A stretch of 64,000 bases of DNA from JAOSJT01 sp035362335 (GCA_035362335.1 DAOSDL010000003.1:124001-188000), one strand, 5' to 3'; shown: positions 8,658-19,163, counted from the first letter of the stretch. Notes: a model not told the origin generated them from the sequence alone. Program-made: numbers and translations.

Positions 8658-8665
8658 TATATTTG
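8658..8665 (+). promoter_or_regulatory. possible Bacteroidota-type -7 element upstream of corA
   Basis: TATATTTG matches TAnnTTTG, 51 bp before the corA start. No clear TTG box is seen at the expected distance, so this is tentative. Confidence 0.3.
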
Positions 8666-8716
8666 CCCAATGTAGGCAATAATGCAACCCATGCCAATGA
8701 CGCGACAGGTGACCAG

Positions 8717-9772
8717 GTGAGCAAACGCAAGGCACGCACGCATAAACGCGCCGGACTTCCTCCGGGCAGCATGATTTACATCGGCGAGCATGAGGCGGGC
8801 AGCGCGCGCCTGCGCCTGATCCGCTACTCGGCCGACGGCGCCAGCGACAGCGCGCCCGAGGCCATCGACTGCGCCGCGCTGCGCGATACCGCCGCGGTGT
8901 CGTGGCTGCATGTCACGGGTCTGGCCGACACCGACACCGTGCGCCGCGTGGGCGAATGCGCGGGCCTGCATCCGCTGGAGATGGAAGACATCGTCAACAC
9001 CATGCATCGCTCGAAAATGGATATGAACGACACGCACGTCTTTTGTATCCTCAAGCACTGCCTGCGTGTGGACGACGTGATCCACACCGAGCATATCGCC
9101 GTGGTGCTCACCCCCACTGCGGTGGTGAGCTTTTCCGAGCACGATCCCGCCGTGTTCGGCCCCAACACCGATCGCATTCTCGGCTCGGGTGCGCGCATCC
9201 GCGAACGCGGCGCCGATTACCTGTTCTACACGCTGCTTGATTCCATCGTGGATCAGCACGTCGCCCTGCTCGAGGAAGTCGACGACGACATCGGGGCGCT
9301 GGAGGATCGCCTGGTGGAGGAGGACAGCGCCGCCGCCTGGAAAGACATCCATCTGTATCGACGCAATGTGCTGCAACTGCGCCGCGCGGTGCTGCCGCTG
9401 CGCGACATCATCATGGACATTCTGCGCTCGCATCCGGGACTGATTGACGCCGACACGCGCGTGTATCTGCGCGATGTGTACGATCACATTGTGCAAATTC
9501 TCGAAACGGTGGAGCACGACCGCGACATGCTCGCGGGCCTGATGGATCTGGCGCTGGCGCGCGAGAATCGCCGCATGAGCGAAGTGATGAAGGTGCTGAC
9601 GATGATCGCCACGGTGTTTATCCCTCTCACCTTCATCGCCGGCGTGTACGGCATGAATTTCTCGCACATGCCCGAGTTGCACTGGCCCTGGGCCTACCCC
9701 GCCGTGCTCGGCCTCATGCTGTTGCTTGCCCTGGGCATGCTGGTGTATTTCAGGAAAAAGGACTGGCTGTAG
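8717..9772 (+). CDS. corA: CorA-family magnesium/cobalt transporter
   Basis: Inner-membrane Mg2+/Co2+ channel of 351 residues. The diagnostic GMN motif is at 312-314 (YGMNFSHMPELHW), between two C-terminal membrane helices at about 290-309 and 325-345, with the basic tail FRKKDWL. The cytoplasmic N-terminal domain has the family-typical HPLEMEDI and the long stalk helix (DIIMDILRSH...RDVYDHI). I take the GTG at 8717 as start because AGGTGA lies just before it and the preceding residues in the open frame are antisense to the exonuclease gene; ATG 8771 is the fallback. It faces the sirtuin gene across a 147-bp convergent gap with only a weak stem (CCTCGC/GCGAGG, about 9868). Confidence 0.93.
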   Translation: MSKRKARTHKRAGLPPGSMIYIGEHEAGSARLRLIRYSADGASDSAPEAIDCAALRDTAAVSWLHVTGLADTDTVRRVGECAGLHPLEMEDIVNTMHRSKMDMNDTHVFCILKHCLRVDDVIHTEHIAVVLTPTAVVSFSEHDPAVFGPNTDRILGSGARIRERGADYLFYTLLDSIVDQHVALLEEVDDDIGALEDRLVEEDSAAAWKDIHLYRRNVLQLRRAVLPLRDIIMDILRSHPGLIDADTRVYLRDVYDHIVQILETVEHDRDMLAGLMDLALARENRRMSEVMKVLTMIATVFIPLTFIAGVYGMNFSHMPELHWPWAYPAVLGLMLLLALGMLVYFRKKDWL

Positions 9773-9919
9773 CATGGTGGAGCAAAGCAAGCGAAGGGAA
9801 CGAATCCGGAGCAGGAGCCCGATTGACCTGTGTCGAGATCGTCCCCGCATAACCATGCCTTCGCGACCTCGCGTCTTCGTGCGAGGAATTCTCCTTTATC
9901 CGCTCCGCCGTCCGTGGCC

Positions 9920-10675
9920 TCAATCCCGCGCCAGCAGCGGCACGATACTCCCGGCTTTCCCCTGAAGAAACACATCCGCCACCTGCCGCGTGAAGGCCGA
10001 CGCCTCGGTGTTGATTTCCACAATGGCTGCGCCGTGCTGCCTTGCGAGGCGCGGTAGCTGCGCGGCGGGATACACCTCGCCCGTGGTGCCGACGACCAGC
10101 AGCACATCGGCGGCCTGCACCGCGCGCAGAGACAGGCGATGCACCTCGTCGGGAATGGCTTCTCCAAAAAACACGAAGTCCGGCTTGTACACACCGCCAC
10201 AGGCGCAGCGCGGAGGAAGAGCCGCGAGCCGCCCGGGTGTCGCATCCTCCACCGCATCGCAGAGCATACAGCGGAGCCGCCGCGCGTTGCCGTGATATTC
10301 GTGCACGACGCGGCTTCCGGCGGCATGGTGCAACCCGTCGATGTTCTGCGTGATCACCGCGGCAAGATGGCCGCGGCGCTCCATGTCTGCCAGAGTGCTA
10401 TGCGCCGCGTTGGGCAAAACGCCGGCGAATTGCGTGTAAAACAGCTCGCGGATCGCTTCCCATGCGCGCGCGGGATGCGCGCGGAAAAAGTCGAGTTCCA
10501 GACAGGCAGGATCGTAGCGCTCCCAGATGCCATCTTCCCCGCGAAACGGCGGAATTCCACTCTCCACCGATATGCCCGCTCCGGTGAACGCCACCACGCA
10601 TCCCGCCCCGCGCAGCATGGCGCGGGCGCGTTCCAATGCATTCATGCGCACGCTGTCGTGCCCGTCTGTTGTCAC
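9920..10675 (-). CDS. cobB: NAD-dependent protein deacylase, Sir2 family
   Basis: A 251-residue sirtuin removing acyl groups from lysines with NAD+. GAGIS (32-36), TQNID (109-113), the catalytic H128 in HEYHGNARRL and zinc cysteines C136, C139, C157 and C159 are present; the second pair is CxC instead of CxxC. The FYxxR-type Tyr/Arg pair that marks desuccinylases is not evident, so deacetylation is the more likely activity. The GTG start at 10675 overlaps the stop of the upstream kinase gene (GTGA), implying translational coupling; an ATG ten codons later is an alternative start. The coupling to a sensor kinase is unusual. Confidence 0.92.
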   Translation of the reverse strand: MTTDGHDSVRMNALERARAMLRGAGCVVAFTGAGISVESGIPPFRGEDGIWERYDPACLELDFFRAHPARAWEAIRELFYTQFAGVLPNAAHSTLADMERRGHLAAVITQNIDGLHHAAGSRVVHEYHGNARRLRCMLCDAVEDATPGRLAALPPRCACGGVYKPDFVFFGEAIPDEVHRLSLRAVQAADVLLVVGTTGEVYPAAQLPRLARQHGAAIVEINTEASAFTRQVADVFLQGKAGSIVPLLARD

Positions 10676-13600
10676 ATCCGCGCCTGGAGCATGTCGTGCA
10701 GCGCATGCAGCAGCGACTGCCGTGTGAAGGGTTTCGAGAGAATGGCAGCGTAGCCCGCATCCTTGAGCAGCGCGCGTCGCTCGGGCGAGGGGTCGTGCAG
10801 AATGGCGGCCACGGGAATCGTGGCTCCGGGGTAGACGCGATGCAGTTCGATGGCAAAACGGAGCACCCGGTCCTCATCCTGACGCACATCCACCAGCACC
10901 GCGTCGGGTGGGATTTCATGCTGCGTCTCGGCGGCCCGCTCCAGCGACGGCACAACCGTGAGCTGACAGTACTGGCGCAGCACCGCCTCGATGAAATCGT
11001 TGGTGGCATGTTCCTGCTCGATGAGCGTGATGGCGGCGCGCCGGCCCCCCAGCAGCAGAGGCTGCTCGGTGGCCAGATTCTCGGCAAGCTCCTCGGGTAC
11101 GCTGCGGCGTTCGGGCAGACGCAACGTGAAGCAGGAACCCACGTCCACCTCGCTGTCCACCGTGATATCTCCGCCGAGCACGCGTGCGAATTTGCGGCTC
11201 ACACTCAGTCCGAGTCCCGTGCCCTCGTACGAGCGTCCGTAGCCTTCGCTGACCTGGCGGAAGTCTTCGAAAATGAGATCGCGGTTATCCCTGGATATCC
11301 CGATGCCGGTGTCGAGCACGCTGATTTCCAGCATTCCGCCGCCGTCGTCGCCCGCATGGTTCACCACAATACGCACGCTGCCGGTGGAGGTGTACTTGAT
11401 GGCGTTGTTGGTGAGATTGTTCAGGATCTGCCGGAGCAATCGGCCATCGGTGAACAGTGCGACGGGAGTATCGGGAAACTCCACGACGAATTCCAGGCGC
11501 TTGCGCGCGGCATTGGCTTGATACAGACGGTGTACATCATCAACGATGCGCAGCACATCCACCATTTCCCAGTTCACATTCAGCTTGTCGGCTTCCACAA
11601 CGGAGAAGTCGAGAATGCCGTTCAGCGTTTCCAGCAAGCGGTTGCCGCTGGAGTGAATGATCGAAGCCATTTCCTGCAGCGATGGATCGTGCAATTCCTC
11701 TTCCAGCAGCGATGCGAAACCGAGAATGCCGTTCAGCGGCGTGCGCAATTCATGGCTCATGGTGGCGAGGAAGGTGGATTTGATGCGATTCATCTCCTCG
11801 GCTTTTTCCTTGGCCACGATCAGTGCCTGCTGAATGCGCCTGTCCTCGGTCACATCGTCCATCACCGCAATGATATGGGCTTCATCGCTGTGCAGATCTT
11901 TCACCGATTTGAGCTGGCAGATTTCCCAGTACAGCTCGCCGGATTTCCGCCGATTCTGCAACTCGCCGCGCCATTCGCGTCCGCCGCGGATGGCTTCCCA
12001 CATTTCCTTGTGTACATGCACCGTCTCGGGTTTTTCCTTCAAGGCGCGAAACAGTCGTCCGTGCACTTCCTCGGCGCTGTACCCTGTGGTGGCGCAGAAT
12101 TTCGGATTCACATACTCGATGCGCCCGTCCTTGTCCATGATGGCGATGGAGGAGGGGCTTTGATCCACGGCTTGCAACAGCAGCTGACGCTCGCCTTCCG
12201 CTTTCCACCACGCGGTGATGTCGAGAATGATGCCATCCTGATGCAGTAGTTCGCCGTTGCTGTCGTACATCCCGCGCACGCTCATGCTGGCCCACACCGC
12301 GCCACCGTTGAGTGTGCGCAATTTCACCGTTTGATTCGTGATGATTTCGTGTCGGCGCAGCTGTTCGATGAAGCGCTTCCTGTCAGCGAGATTGTCGTAA
12401 AACTCGGAAACGCGGAGCAGATCCAGCGAGAACTCCGGAGGAATTCCGAGGATCTCCCGCAAGGTCGGATTGATCGAAAGGAAGTGGCCATCGGGCGTGG
12501 AACGGAACAATCCCACCGGGAGATTGTCCTGCAACGAGCGCAGCCGTGCCTCGCTTTCGCGCAGCGACAACTCGACACGCTTCAGCTCCGTAATATCCGA
12601 CAACGTCCCGATGCGCAGCTCCGTACCGGGTATGACGCCGATGGTGATGAGAATGATATGGTCGCGCCGCGTTGCCGAGAGAAAGCGGAATTGATAGCGC
12701 GTCGGTGCGTACAGTCCCTTCGTCCGGCGCGCGTGATACTCCTTCATCCGCGGCAGATCGTCAGGATGCACGAAATCCGACCAATGGCGCTTGTCCACGA
12801 TGTCATCGGCGGCGAGTTCGACAAGCTCGGCGAAATACGAATTGCATTTTCGGATCACTCCATCCGATCCAAACAACAGAGCGGCCAGTCCTGTCATTTC
12901 GAACATGCTGCGGTACAGCAATTCGCTGCGCTGCAGGGCTTCCTCGGCGTGGCGCAATGTCGTGATGTCCCGCGAAATGGAAAGGATGTGCGGCACCTCG
13001 TTGATCACCAGCACGCTGGCCGAGAGCAGGGCGTCGACCACCGATCCGTCCTTCATGCGGAACTGGTAACTCCTGTTGCTCACCTGGCCGTGTTCGCGCA
13101 GTGCGTCGTATATCGCCAGACGCTCATCGACGTTCACCCAGAGATTCAGATCGAGCGTGGTTTTACCGATTGCCTCCTCCCTGCTGAAACCGGTGAGCCT
13201 GCAGAATCCTTCATTCACGTCGACAAGCAGACCATCGGGTACGCGATTGAGTATCACCGAATCCGGACTGTTGCGGAAGGCCAGACGGAATAGCGTCTCG
13301 CTCTCATGCAGACGCCTCTGCGTGCGCGCCAGTTCGCTGACGTCGAAGCCGTACATGAGCACGAGTTGCTGCTGTGGAAAAGGGACCAGCGTCATGGAAA
13401 TCACGCTGTCACGGCAGTACGAATCCATACGCCGCGTAGCACCCTCCGCCAGCACCTGCACGATTACTTCCAACCATTCGACGGCAATGCCCTCTTCCGT
13501 ACCGCCCAGACAGCGTGACAGCTCCAGCCCGCTTTCATTGGCAATATGAATGGACCCGTCGGGGCCGACGAGCAGAAAGGGTTCGGGCACGCTTCCGGCG

Positions 13601-14028
13601 AACACATCGAGCGCGGAGGTATTCATCCGTTCCAATTCATCCGCGAATCGGCCTCGGGAATGGCGCATTGCTGTGCGCAGCGCTTGCAGCAAGCGGTCCT
13701 GCTCGTGCAGCTGTACCGCATCCCATACGCCTGCGTTGTAAAGGGTGGCTTTTCCCTCAGCATCCTCCCGCAACACCACAACCACGGGTGCGGTTGTCAT
13801 CGTCAACACATGTTCCACATCCGCCTGTGTCATCCCGATGAGCAGCACGGCGCTCCAACGCTCGGATTGAAGCGGTCGGTAGCCATCCGCTAGTGCATCA
13901 CACTGGTGGAATAGTACCTCCGCCGACAATGGCTCCAGAACCGGAGTCATGGCCTGCGGAATGCCGGTTTCAGTATGAAGAACGAGAATACGTGCCGAAG
14001 GGGAGTGAACAGTGTCGCTGTCTACCAT
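10672..14028 (-). CDS. hybrid sensor histidine kinase with five PAS domains
   Basis: A cytoplasmic signalling protein of 1118 residues with no membrane helix. An N-terminal region resembling a degenerate receiver (about 10-110) is followed by five PAS modules (about 130-250, 265-385, 390-515, 520-640, 645-765), then HisKA with the phosphoacceptor H759 in TMSHELRTPL, an HATPase domain (NNLTNNAIKYT, DTGIGIS, GTGLGLS) and a C-terminal receiver with probable acceptor D1047 (LVDVR) and K1099 (LSKPF). The start at 14028 has GGAG seven bases before ATG; the longer reading to 14172 adds 48 residues without support. No separate response regulator is adjacent, so output may go through a distant partner. 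The ligand sensed by the PAS domains is unknown. Confidence 0.9.
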   Translation of the reverse strand: MVDSDTVHSPSARILVLHTETGIPQAMTPVLEPLSAEVLFHQCDALADGYRPLQSERWSAVLLIGMTQADVEHVLTMTTAPVVVVLREDAEGKATLYNAGVWDAVQLHEQDRLLQALRTAMRHSRGRFADELERMNTSALDVFAGSVPEPFLLVGPDGSIHIANESGLELSRCLGGTEEGIAVEWLEVIVQVLAEGATRRMDSYCRDSVISMTLVPFPQQQLVLMYGFDVSELARTQRRLHESETLFRLAFRNSPDSVILNRVPDGLLVDVNEGFCRLTGFSREEAIGKTTLDLNLWVNVDERLAIYDALREHGQVSNRSYQFRMKDGSVVDALLSASVLVINEVPHILSISRDITTLRHAEEALQRSELLYRSMFEMTGLAALLFGSDGVIRKCNSYFAELVELAADDIVDKRHWSDFVHPDDLPRMKEYHARRTKGLYAPTRYQFRFLSATRRDHIILITIGVIPGTELRIGTLSDITELKRVELSLRESEARLRSLQDNLPVGLFRSTPDGHFLSINPTLREILGIPPEFSLDLLRVSEFYDNLADRKRFIEQLRRHEIITNQTVKLRTLNGGAVWASMSVRGMYDSNGELLHQDGIILDITAWWKAEGERQLLLQAVDQSPSSIAIMDKDGRIEYVNPKFCATTGYSAEEVHGRLFRALKEKPETVHVHKEMWEAIRGGREWRGELQNRRKSGELYWEICQLKSVKDLHSDEAHIIAVMDDVTEDRRIQQALIVAKEKAEEMNRIKSTFLATMSHELRTPLNGILGFASLLEEELHDPSLQEMASIIHSSGNRLLETLNGILDFSVVEADKLNVNWEMVDVLRIVDDVHRLYQANAARKRLEFVVEFPDTPVALFTDGRLLRQILNNLTNNAIKYTSTGSVRIVVNHAGDDGGGMLEISVLDTGIGISRDNRDLIFEDFRQVSEGYGRSYEGTGLGLSVSRKFARVLGGDITVDSEVDVGSCFTLRLPERRSVPEELAENLATEQPLLLGGRRAAITLIEQEHATNDFIEAVLRQYCQLTVVPSLERAAETQHEIPPDAVLVDVRQDEDRVLRFAIELHRVYPGATIPVAAILHDPSPERRALLKDAGYAAILSKPFTRQSLLHALHDMLQARM

Positions 14029-14184
14029 ATGCTGTCTCCAACCGCAGACATCGACGTATCGGTCTCGCGGTGTGCACCTGCCGGGCCTGGCCACAAATGG
14101 CTGAAGGGCTGAAATAAGACTCATGGGCAAAATACCACGTGTACGCTCGTCGTACAACCGAGTAGCGGACACGCGCTTCGTGTT

Positions 14185-16299
14185 TCAGGGCTGCAACAAC
14201 ACCCTCGCCTCGGCGCTGCCGACGGAGCCAGCCACACGCAGCAGGTACACGCCCGGTGGCAGTCCCGACGTATGCAATGCCAGACGATGCGACGCCGGTA
14301 TGAGTGTGCCCAGCTCACGCCGTGCCACCTCACGCCCGCGCAGGTCGTACAGCGTGCAACGCGTGGTGGCGGCCGCCGGCAACGACAGCTCGAAACGGAT
14401 ATCCTCGCCGGCGCGCACCGCGGTGGACGCGAGCCGCAGATGGAAAGACGCCGGCAGGACGTCCATACACTCGTCGGCAAGTATGCCCACGCGCGTGCGA
14501 TACAATCCACGCAGCAGGGTGGAAGCATACACACGCCCGGTCAAATCCACACCGCCGATGGCCAGCACGTTCTCCGGTGCCGAGCGGTAATCACTGAGCG
14601 GATTGCCACCATTCCACAGCCAGGTGTGAAGGCGGTCGCCCACCAGCGACACGACATCGCCCCCGCGCGTCATGAACATGTCGCGTATGGGCTCGCCGGC
14701 CGAGGTGGCGAGCAATTCGGTCCAGTTGGCTCCCGCATCAGTCGAGCGGTACAGGCGGGTTTCCGTGGCGGCCAGCAGCGGACGCCCGGGCGCGCTGGCG
14801 CCCTGCGTGGCGGCGAGCAGCACAAAGGGCACGCGCAAGCCATTCGGCGTGATGTCGTCCCAACTCTGGCCGTCGTTGTTGCTGCGCAACATACCGCGAT
14901 CCGTGGCGGCGAACAGCGGCATGCCCGAGCGCAGCACATCCTGCCGCAGAGCGATGATGGACACGGCGTTCGTACCGATGGTCAAGGTGGATTGCAATTG
15001 CCAGCTGTTGCCCCAATCGCGTGAAACGAACAAGCGTCCCTGTCCATCGCCCACGAATATCGTTCCGTCGTTGCGCGCGTGTATGCACTGGAATTGCTGC
15101 GTGCTCGACGGTGTGGCCACGCTGCGCCAGGGCTGCGTGGCGTCGTCTCGCAGTATGATGCGGCGGTCGGCGGTGAGTACCGCCACGCGATCGGCCGAAG
15201 GCGCCGCGATATCCACCACGCTGTAGCCATAGGGCACATCCACCGCTATGGCCTCCCAGTTGTTGCCGTTGTCGGTGGAAACGTACACGGCACCGTCCTC
15301 GGAGCCTGCCAGCAGCATCGACGATTCGCCCGTCACCGCCAGCACTTTCCTCAAGCCGGGCAGCTGCAAGCCGGCATCACCCGGCAACAGCACGGTGCCC
15401 GCAGCGAACAGGCGATGCACACGGCCTCCGGCGGCCACCGCCATGCCCGTGGCAGTCGGCGCCATGGCCGTCACGTCGCCAACGACAGCGGCGCGTGCGA
15501 AACTCGCCCCGCCATCGATGGATACGAACAGACCGGCACTGCACGCAGCGTACAGGGCGTCGTCGCCGCCGCGCAGCACACCGTAAGTGTTCATCGTGTC
15601 CAAGCCCGCGACACGCGACCAGGTCACTCCGTCGTCCACCGATCGATAGGCGGCATTGCCCACACCCACAATCAGCAGTCCCGGCCGGGGTGCGGATACG
15701 GACATCACGTCCTCGTTCACCAGTCCGCCATCCACGCGCTGCCAGTCGGCGCCCTCGTTGGTCGATCGATGCAATCCCGAGCGATACCCGCCGGCTATCC
15801 ACGTTCCGGCATCGCTGATGGCCATGCGGTAGCTATAGGTGACTTGCGGGTCCGGAATGATTTCCGTCCAATCCTCTCCGGCGTTGGACGAACGCATGAT
15901 GCGTCCGGGCGCGCCCAGCAGCACATCGCCATTCGCCGCGTACGCGATGGATGAGGGAATGAATTGCAGGCGCCGCTGCGTCCACGTCGCACCGCCATCG
16001 GTGGATTGAGCAAGACCCTGAAAGCCGATCACATGCAGCACACCCGCGGGCGAGCAGGCCACATCGAACACCGCCATGCCCGACAACGCGTCGCTGGCGA
16101 AACTCCACGCCGCCGCTTCATGTTCGCTGCGATACACGCCGCCGAATTGCTGCACAGCGACAAGATCTCCCGTCGGACGACGCACCATGCCATCGATCAC
16201 ACCGCCACCGGGAGAATTGAGATTCTCCCATTCCTGGGCCAGCAGCGCATCGCTCGCCAGCACCATGAACACCACCAACAGCCATCGCGAAGACATCAT
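14185..16299 (-). CDS. secreted beta-propeller (BNR/sortilin-like repeats) with T9SS-type C-terminal domain
   Basis: A 704-residue exported protein. Residues 1-20 form a signal peptide (MMSSRWLLVVFMVLASDALLA before QEW). The body repeats SxDxGxxW (Asp-box) motifs such as STDGGATWT, STNEGADW, SVDDGVTWS, STDNGNNWE and SRDWGNSWQ, typical of photosystem-stability/sortilin-like propellers of about ten blades. The last 80 residues (YDLRGREVARRELG...LPPGVYLLRV) match the T9SS type A sorting domain, so it is probably delivered to the cell surface. GAGG is five bases before the chosen ATG 16299. Function is unknown; it could bind or degrade surface ligands, but no enzyme motif is visible. Confidence 0.85.
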   Translation of the reverse strand: MMSSRWLLVVFMVLASDALLAQEWENLNSPGGGVIDGMVRRPTGDLVAVQQFGGVYRSEHEAAAWSFASDALSGMAVFDVACSPAGVLHVIGFQGLAQSTDGGATWTQRRLQFIPSSIAYAANGDVLLGAPGRIMRSSNAGEDWTEIIPDPQVTYSYRMAISDAGTWIAGGYRSGLHRSTNEGADWQRVDGGLVNEDVMSVSAPRPGLLIVGVGNAAYRSVDDGVTWSRVAGLDTMNTYGVLRGGDDALYAACSAGLFVSIDGGASFARAAVVGDVTAMAPTATGMAVAAGGRVHRLFAAGTVLLPGDAGLQLPGLRKVLAVTGESSMLLAGSEDGAVYVSTDNGNNWEAIAVDVPYGYSVVDIAAPSADRVAVLTADRRIILRDDATQPWRSVATPSSTQQFQCIHARNDGTIFVGDGQGRLFVSRDWGNSWQLQSTLTIGTNAVSIIALRQDVLRSGMPLFAATDRGMLRSNNDGQSWDDITPNGLRVPFVLLAATQGASAPGRPLLAATETRLYRSTDAGANWTELLATSAGEPIRDMFMTRGGDVVSLVGDRLHTWLWNGGNPLSDYRSAPENVLAIGGVDLTGRVYASTLLRGLYRTRVGILADECMDVLPASFHLRLASTAVRAGEDIRFELSLPAAATTRCTLYDLRGREVARRELGTLIPASHRLALHTSGLPPGVYLLRVAGSVGSAEARVLLQP

Positions 16300-16466
16300 G
16301 GCAACCTCGGATTGTGATGCTGCAAAATACGACACCCGCTCCGGAATTGCGTTCCGAAGCGGGGGAGAGAATCACGCGAAGACGCGAGCATAGGTGCTAT
16401 CGCCTCCATTCAACGGAAGCCGTTGCAGTGCCGCGTTTAGAGCGGAAGATCACCCCTGAAATTCAC

Positions 16467-18929
16467 TCACTCGAGGAAGATGCTGCTGCCCAGCGTCACG
16501 CCGAAGTTGCGGCCTTCGCGGAAGTGGTTCATTCTCCACGTGAAATCCAGCCGGAACAGGCCCAGCAATCCGCCAATACCGAAGCCCGCCTCCCAGTACG
16601 GCCTGCGCGCTTCGCCGATGTTCACCCGCTGCAATGCGCGCGTGGCTTCCGTAAGACGTGTCCACCCGCCGTTGGCGAACAACTCCAGTTCCCATCCCAT
16701 GTCGCTCACCCAGGGCACCCGCAGCCAGCGGAACAGCCAGTCGCGGAAGCTGTAGTTCAATCCCAGCGTGACCCGCGTGTCGCCGCCGAACTCCCGGAAA
16801 TCCAGCGTGCGGAATCCCCCGCCCACGGCGAGGTACTCGAGACCGCCCTGCAGATTGTACAGCATCTGCGTGGGCAGCGCGCCATCGGCATGGTCGCCCG
16901 TGGCCACGTAGCGAAACACACCCGGCCTGCCGAGATCGAAGGAGCCGTCCAGCCGCGCACTGTACGAGCGCAACTCCCACGTGCGTCCCTCGATATCCAG
17001 GCGATGCCAGCCCGCCCCGAACGTGGGAATGTGATTGCGCCTGCCGATACGGGTGATGCTGCCGGCATTGTCCAGAAAGTCCCGCGCATCGATGCTCACC
17101 GTGCCCGCCACCGACAGCACCGATCCCTCGTTGATCGGAGGATTGTCCTTGTAGCTTTTGTCGCCTCCGAACAGCGACCAGTCGCTGTTCTTGCTTGCAT
17201 TGTAAAAACCGTCGCGCGCCAGCGAAATACGCATGGGAAAAAGCAACCACGGATCGTAGCGCAGATCCACATTCCAGCCGTCGCGATAGAAATAGTCGCG
17301 ATACTCGAAATTGGAGAACCACGCCAGCATGGTGACAAAGCCATCAGTGGCATTGTCCACATCGCTGCCGATGTGATCGCGCTTGTAATACCGCTTCGCT
17401 TCGATGCTCAGCGCGGGTGAATCGAAGAGACGCAATCCCGCGCCCACATCGTATTTCAGCCGCTTGTCGGCTGTGCCGTATCCCAGTCCCGCATGCGCGC
17501 GATTGAACAGGCGCTCCGGTTGATACATTGCGAAGCGACCCGACAACGCATGCCCCTCAACACGGTTGTAGTGATAGAGCGTGAACAAACCGGGATAGCT
17601 GAATTGCGTCTCGTCCGATCCCGTCACCCCGCTCATGAATACCGTGCCAGCGGTGACCTTGTAGCGCGTCGAGTCCATGCTCACCTTGATGGAATCGAAC
17701 ACCACATACGCACGCCGTTCGTCGTCGCTGCTGGGAATTTTCTGCGTGTTCATCCACCAGGTGGAATCGCGCTCATCGGCTTCCTTCAGCACCTTGATGC
17801 GGGTTCGATCAAAGAAATCCTCGTCGATGTCCTGATTGATGCGATAGTCCTGCATCACCGAAAATCCCTCGATTCCCACTTCGATGCCGAACACCGGTAT
17901 GGTGATATCCGCATCGATCACCACATCGGCGGGCATCCAGAAGGCGTTGTCCACGAGACGGAAATTCTGCCGGAAGGCCAGCGTGTCGAACAACTGCGGC
18001 AGCGCCGCGTCGTTGAGTTTCACATCCACCATCGACAGCGCGTAACTGCCGTCGGCAATGTACAGCGTGCCGTGGAGCAGCGGATCGCTGTCGCGCAACG
18101 GAGAAATGTCGATCTGGTAAATCTTCGTGCTGTCTATCATCGTGGTGCCGGTCAGGCGGTAGTAGTACGCATCCAGGCCCGCGTTGGAAATCGGACCCAC
18201 GATGGGCGCCTTGTTGCTGAAATTCAACTCGTCGCGGGAGAAATCGGTAACGAAAAACGCGCTGATGAGAATGTTGGACTGCGCCGGAATGATGGCGCTC
18301 TGTTTGCGGGCCACCACCACTTCCTTGTAGCGATCGGGCGCGGCCCAAAAGGCGTCGGTCTGCGTTTCGAGAATGATGGGTAGACGCGTGTGGACGGTGT
18401 CGGTCTTGCTGCTGTCGCCGTCGCTGCTGCCCTTGATCGTCACTGTTTCGCCCGCCTCGGCATTGTCCAGATTCATTCCGCCCGCGCGCACCAGCAATTT
18501 GGAATGCGAGGACAGCGCATAATTCCGCAGGCGCTCCTTCTGCTTTTCCTTCATCTCGATGGCCTTGCGAATGATGCGCAACGCCGGATTGTCGCCGGGC
18601 GTGACCTCGACTTCCGGAAAATCGATGGCCACGGGAGCGAGCCCGATTTCCACCTCGCCCGCGTGGGGCACGCTGATTTGCCTTCTTGTGCTACGATAAC
18701 CGATGTAACTTACGGCTATTGTATACTCACCGGCGGCCAGGGGCAGCACGAATTCTCCCCGCTTGTTTGTGGTCGTTCCCGCGTGGGTGTTCTCGACCCA
18801 GACATTCGCATACTGCAGCGCTTCGCCGGAATTGCGGTCGTGTACCCGGCCACTCAGGCGATACTGCGCAACCAGGGAGGCAGTGCACGTGAAAAGAAGC
18901 ATCGGGATCAGCAGGAAGACAACTCGCAT
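16467..18929 (-). CDS. outer-membrane protein with carboxypeptidase-regulatory-like domain (DUF5686 family)
   Basis: An 820-residue envelope protein. A signal peptide (MRVVFLLIPMLLFTCTASLV) precedes a CarboxypepD_reg-like domain (about 24-105: LSGRVHDRNSGEALQYANVWV, GEYTIAVSYIGY), then the DUF5686 body beginning with DNPALRIIRKAIEMKEKQ and ending in many alternating amphipathic strands with a C-terminal LGSSIFLE, as expected for an outer-membrane barrel. Such proteins are widespread in Bacteroidota and have no defined role. The ATG at 18929 has GAGG upstream; the longer reading to 19217 runs through the structured intergenic region and is rejected. The aromatic-ended C-terminus is compatible with BAM insertion. 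Confidence 0.85.
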   Translation of the reverse strand: MRVVFLLIPMLLFTCTASLVAQYRLSGRVHDRNSGEALQYANVWVENTHAGTTTNKRGEFVLPLAAGEYTIAVSYIGYRSTRRQISVPHAGEVEIGLAPVAIDFPEVEVTPGDNPALRIIRKAIEMKEKQKERLRNYALSSHSKLLVRAGGMNLDNAEAGETVTIKGSSDGDSSKTDTVHTRLPIILETQTDAFWAAPDRYKEVVVARKQSAIIPAQSNILISAFFVTDFSRDELNFSNKAPIVGPISNAGLDAYYYRLTGTTMIDSTKIYQIDISPLRDSDPLLHGTLYIADGSYALSMVDVKLNDAALPQLFDTLAFRQNFRLVDNAFWMPADVVIDADITIPVFGIEVGIEGFSVMQDYRINQDIDEDFFDRTRIKVLKEADERDSTWWMNTQKIPSSDDERRAYVVFDSIKVSMDSTRYKVTAGTVFMSGVTGSDETQFSYPGLFTLYHYNRVEGHALSGRFAMYQPERLFNRAHAGLGYGTADKRLKYDVGAGLRLFDSPALSIEAKRYYKRDHIGSDVDNATDGFVTMLAWFSNFEYRDYFYRDGWNVDLRYDPWLLFPMRISLARDGFYNASKNSDWSLFGGDKSYKDNPPINEGSVLSVAGTVSIDARDFLDNAGSITRIGRRNHIPTFGAGWHRLDIEGRTWELRSYSARLDGSFDLGRPGVFRYVATGDHADGALPTQMLYNLQGGLEYLAVGGGFRTLDFREFGGDTRVTLGLNYSFRDWLFRWLRVPWVSDMGWELELFANGGWTRLTEATRALQRVNIGEARRPYWEAGFGIGGLLGLFRLDFTWRMNHFREGRNFGVTLGSSIFLE

Positions 18930-19163
18930 CGCGGATTTCCTCGTTGATGGGAAAATGGGCAGATCAGCAATACGCATGCCAATGCGCCAAGTTGCTGTAA
19001 ATGCTGTACTTGCTTTTTCGTCAATGCTGCGGAGTGTAGCGTCCTGTATACAGCAGGCCACGGATCGGACAACAGTGGTCGCGCCTGTTTCCACACCTTC
19101 CTCATCGAAATCACACGCGTTGTTCATGCCTGCGCCGTATTTTTTTTCCGTGAAAAGGAACTT

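Noticed and set aside
7823..8716. Long N-terminal extension of CorA
   Set aside because: This part is antisense to the exonuclease gene; CorA proteins begin near the chosen GTG.
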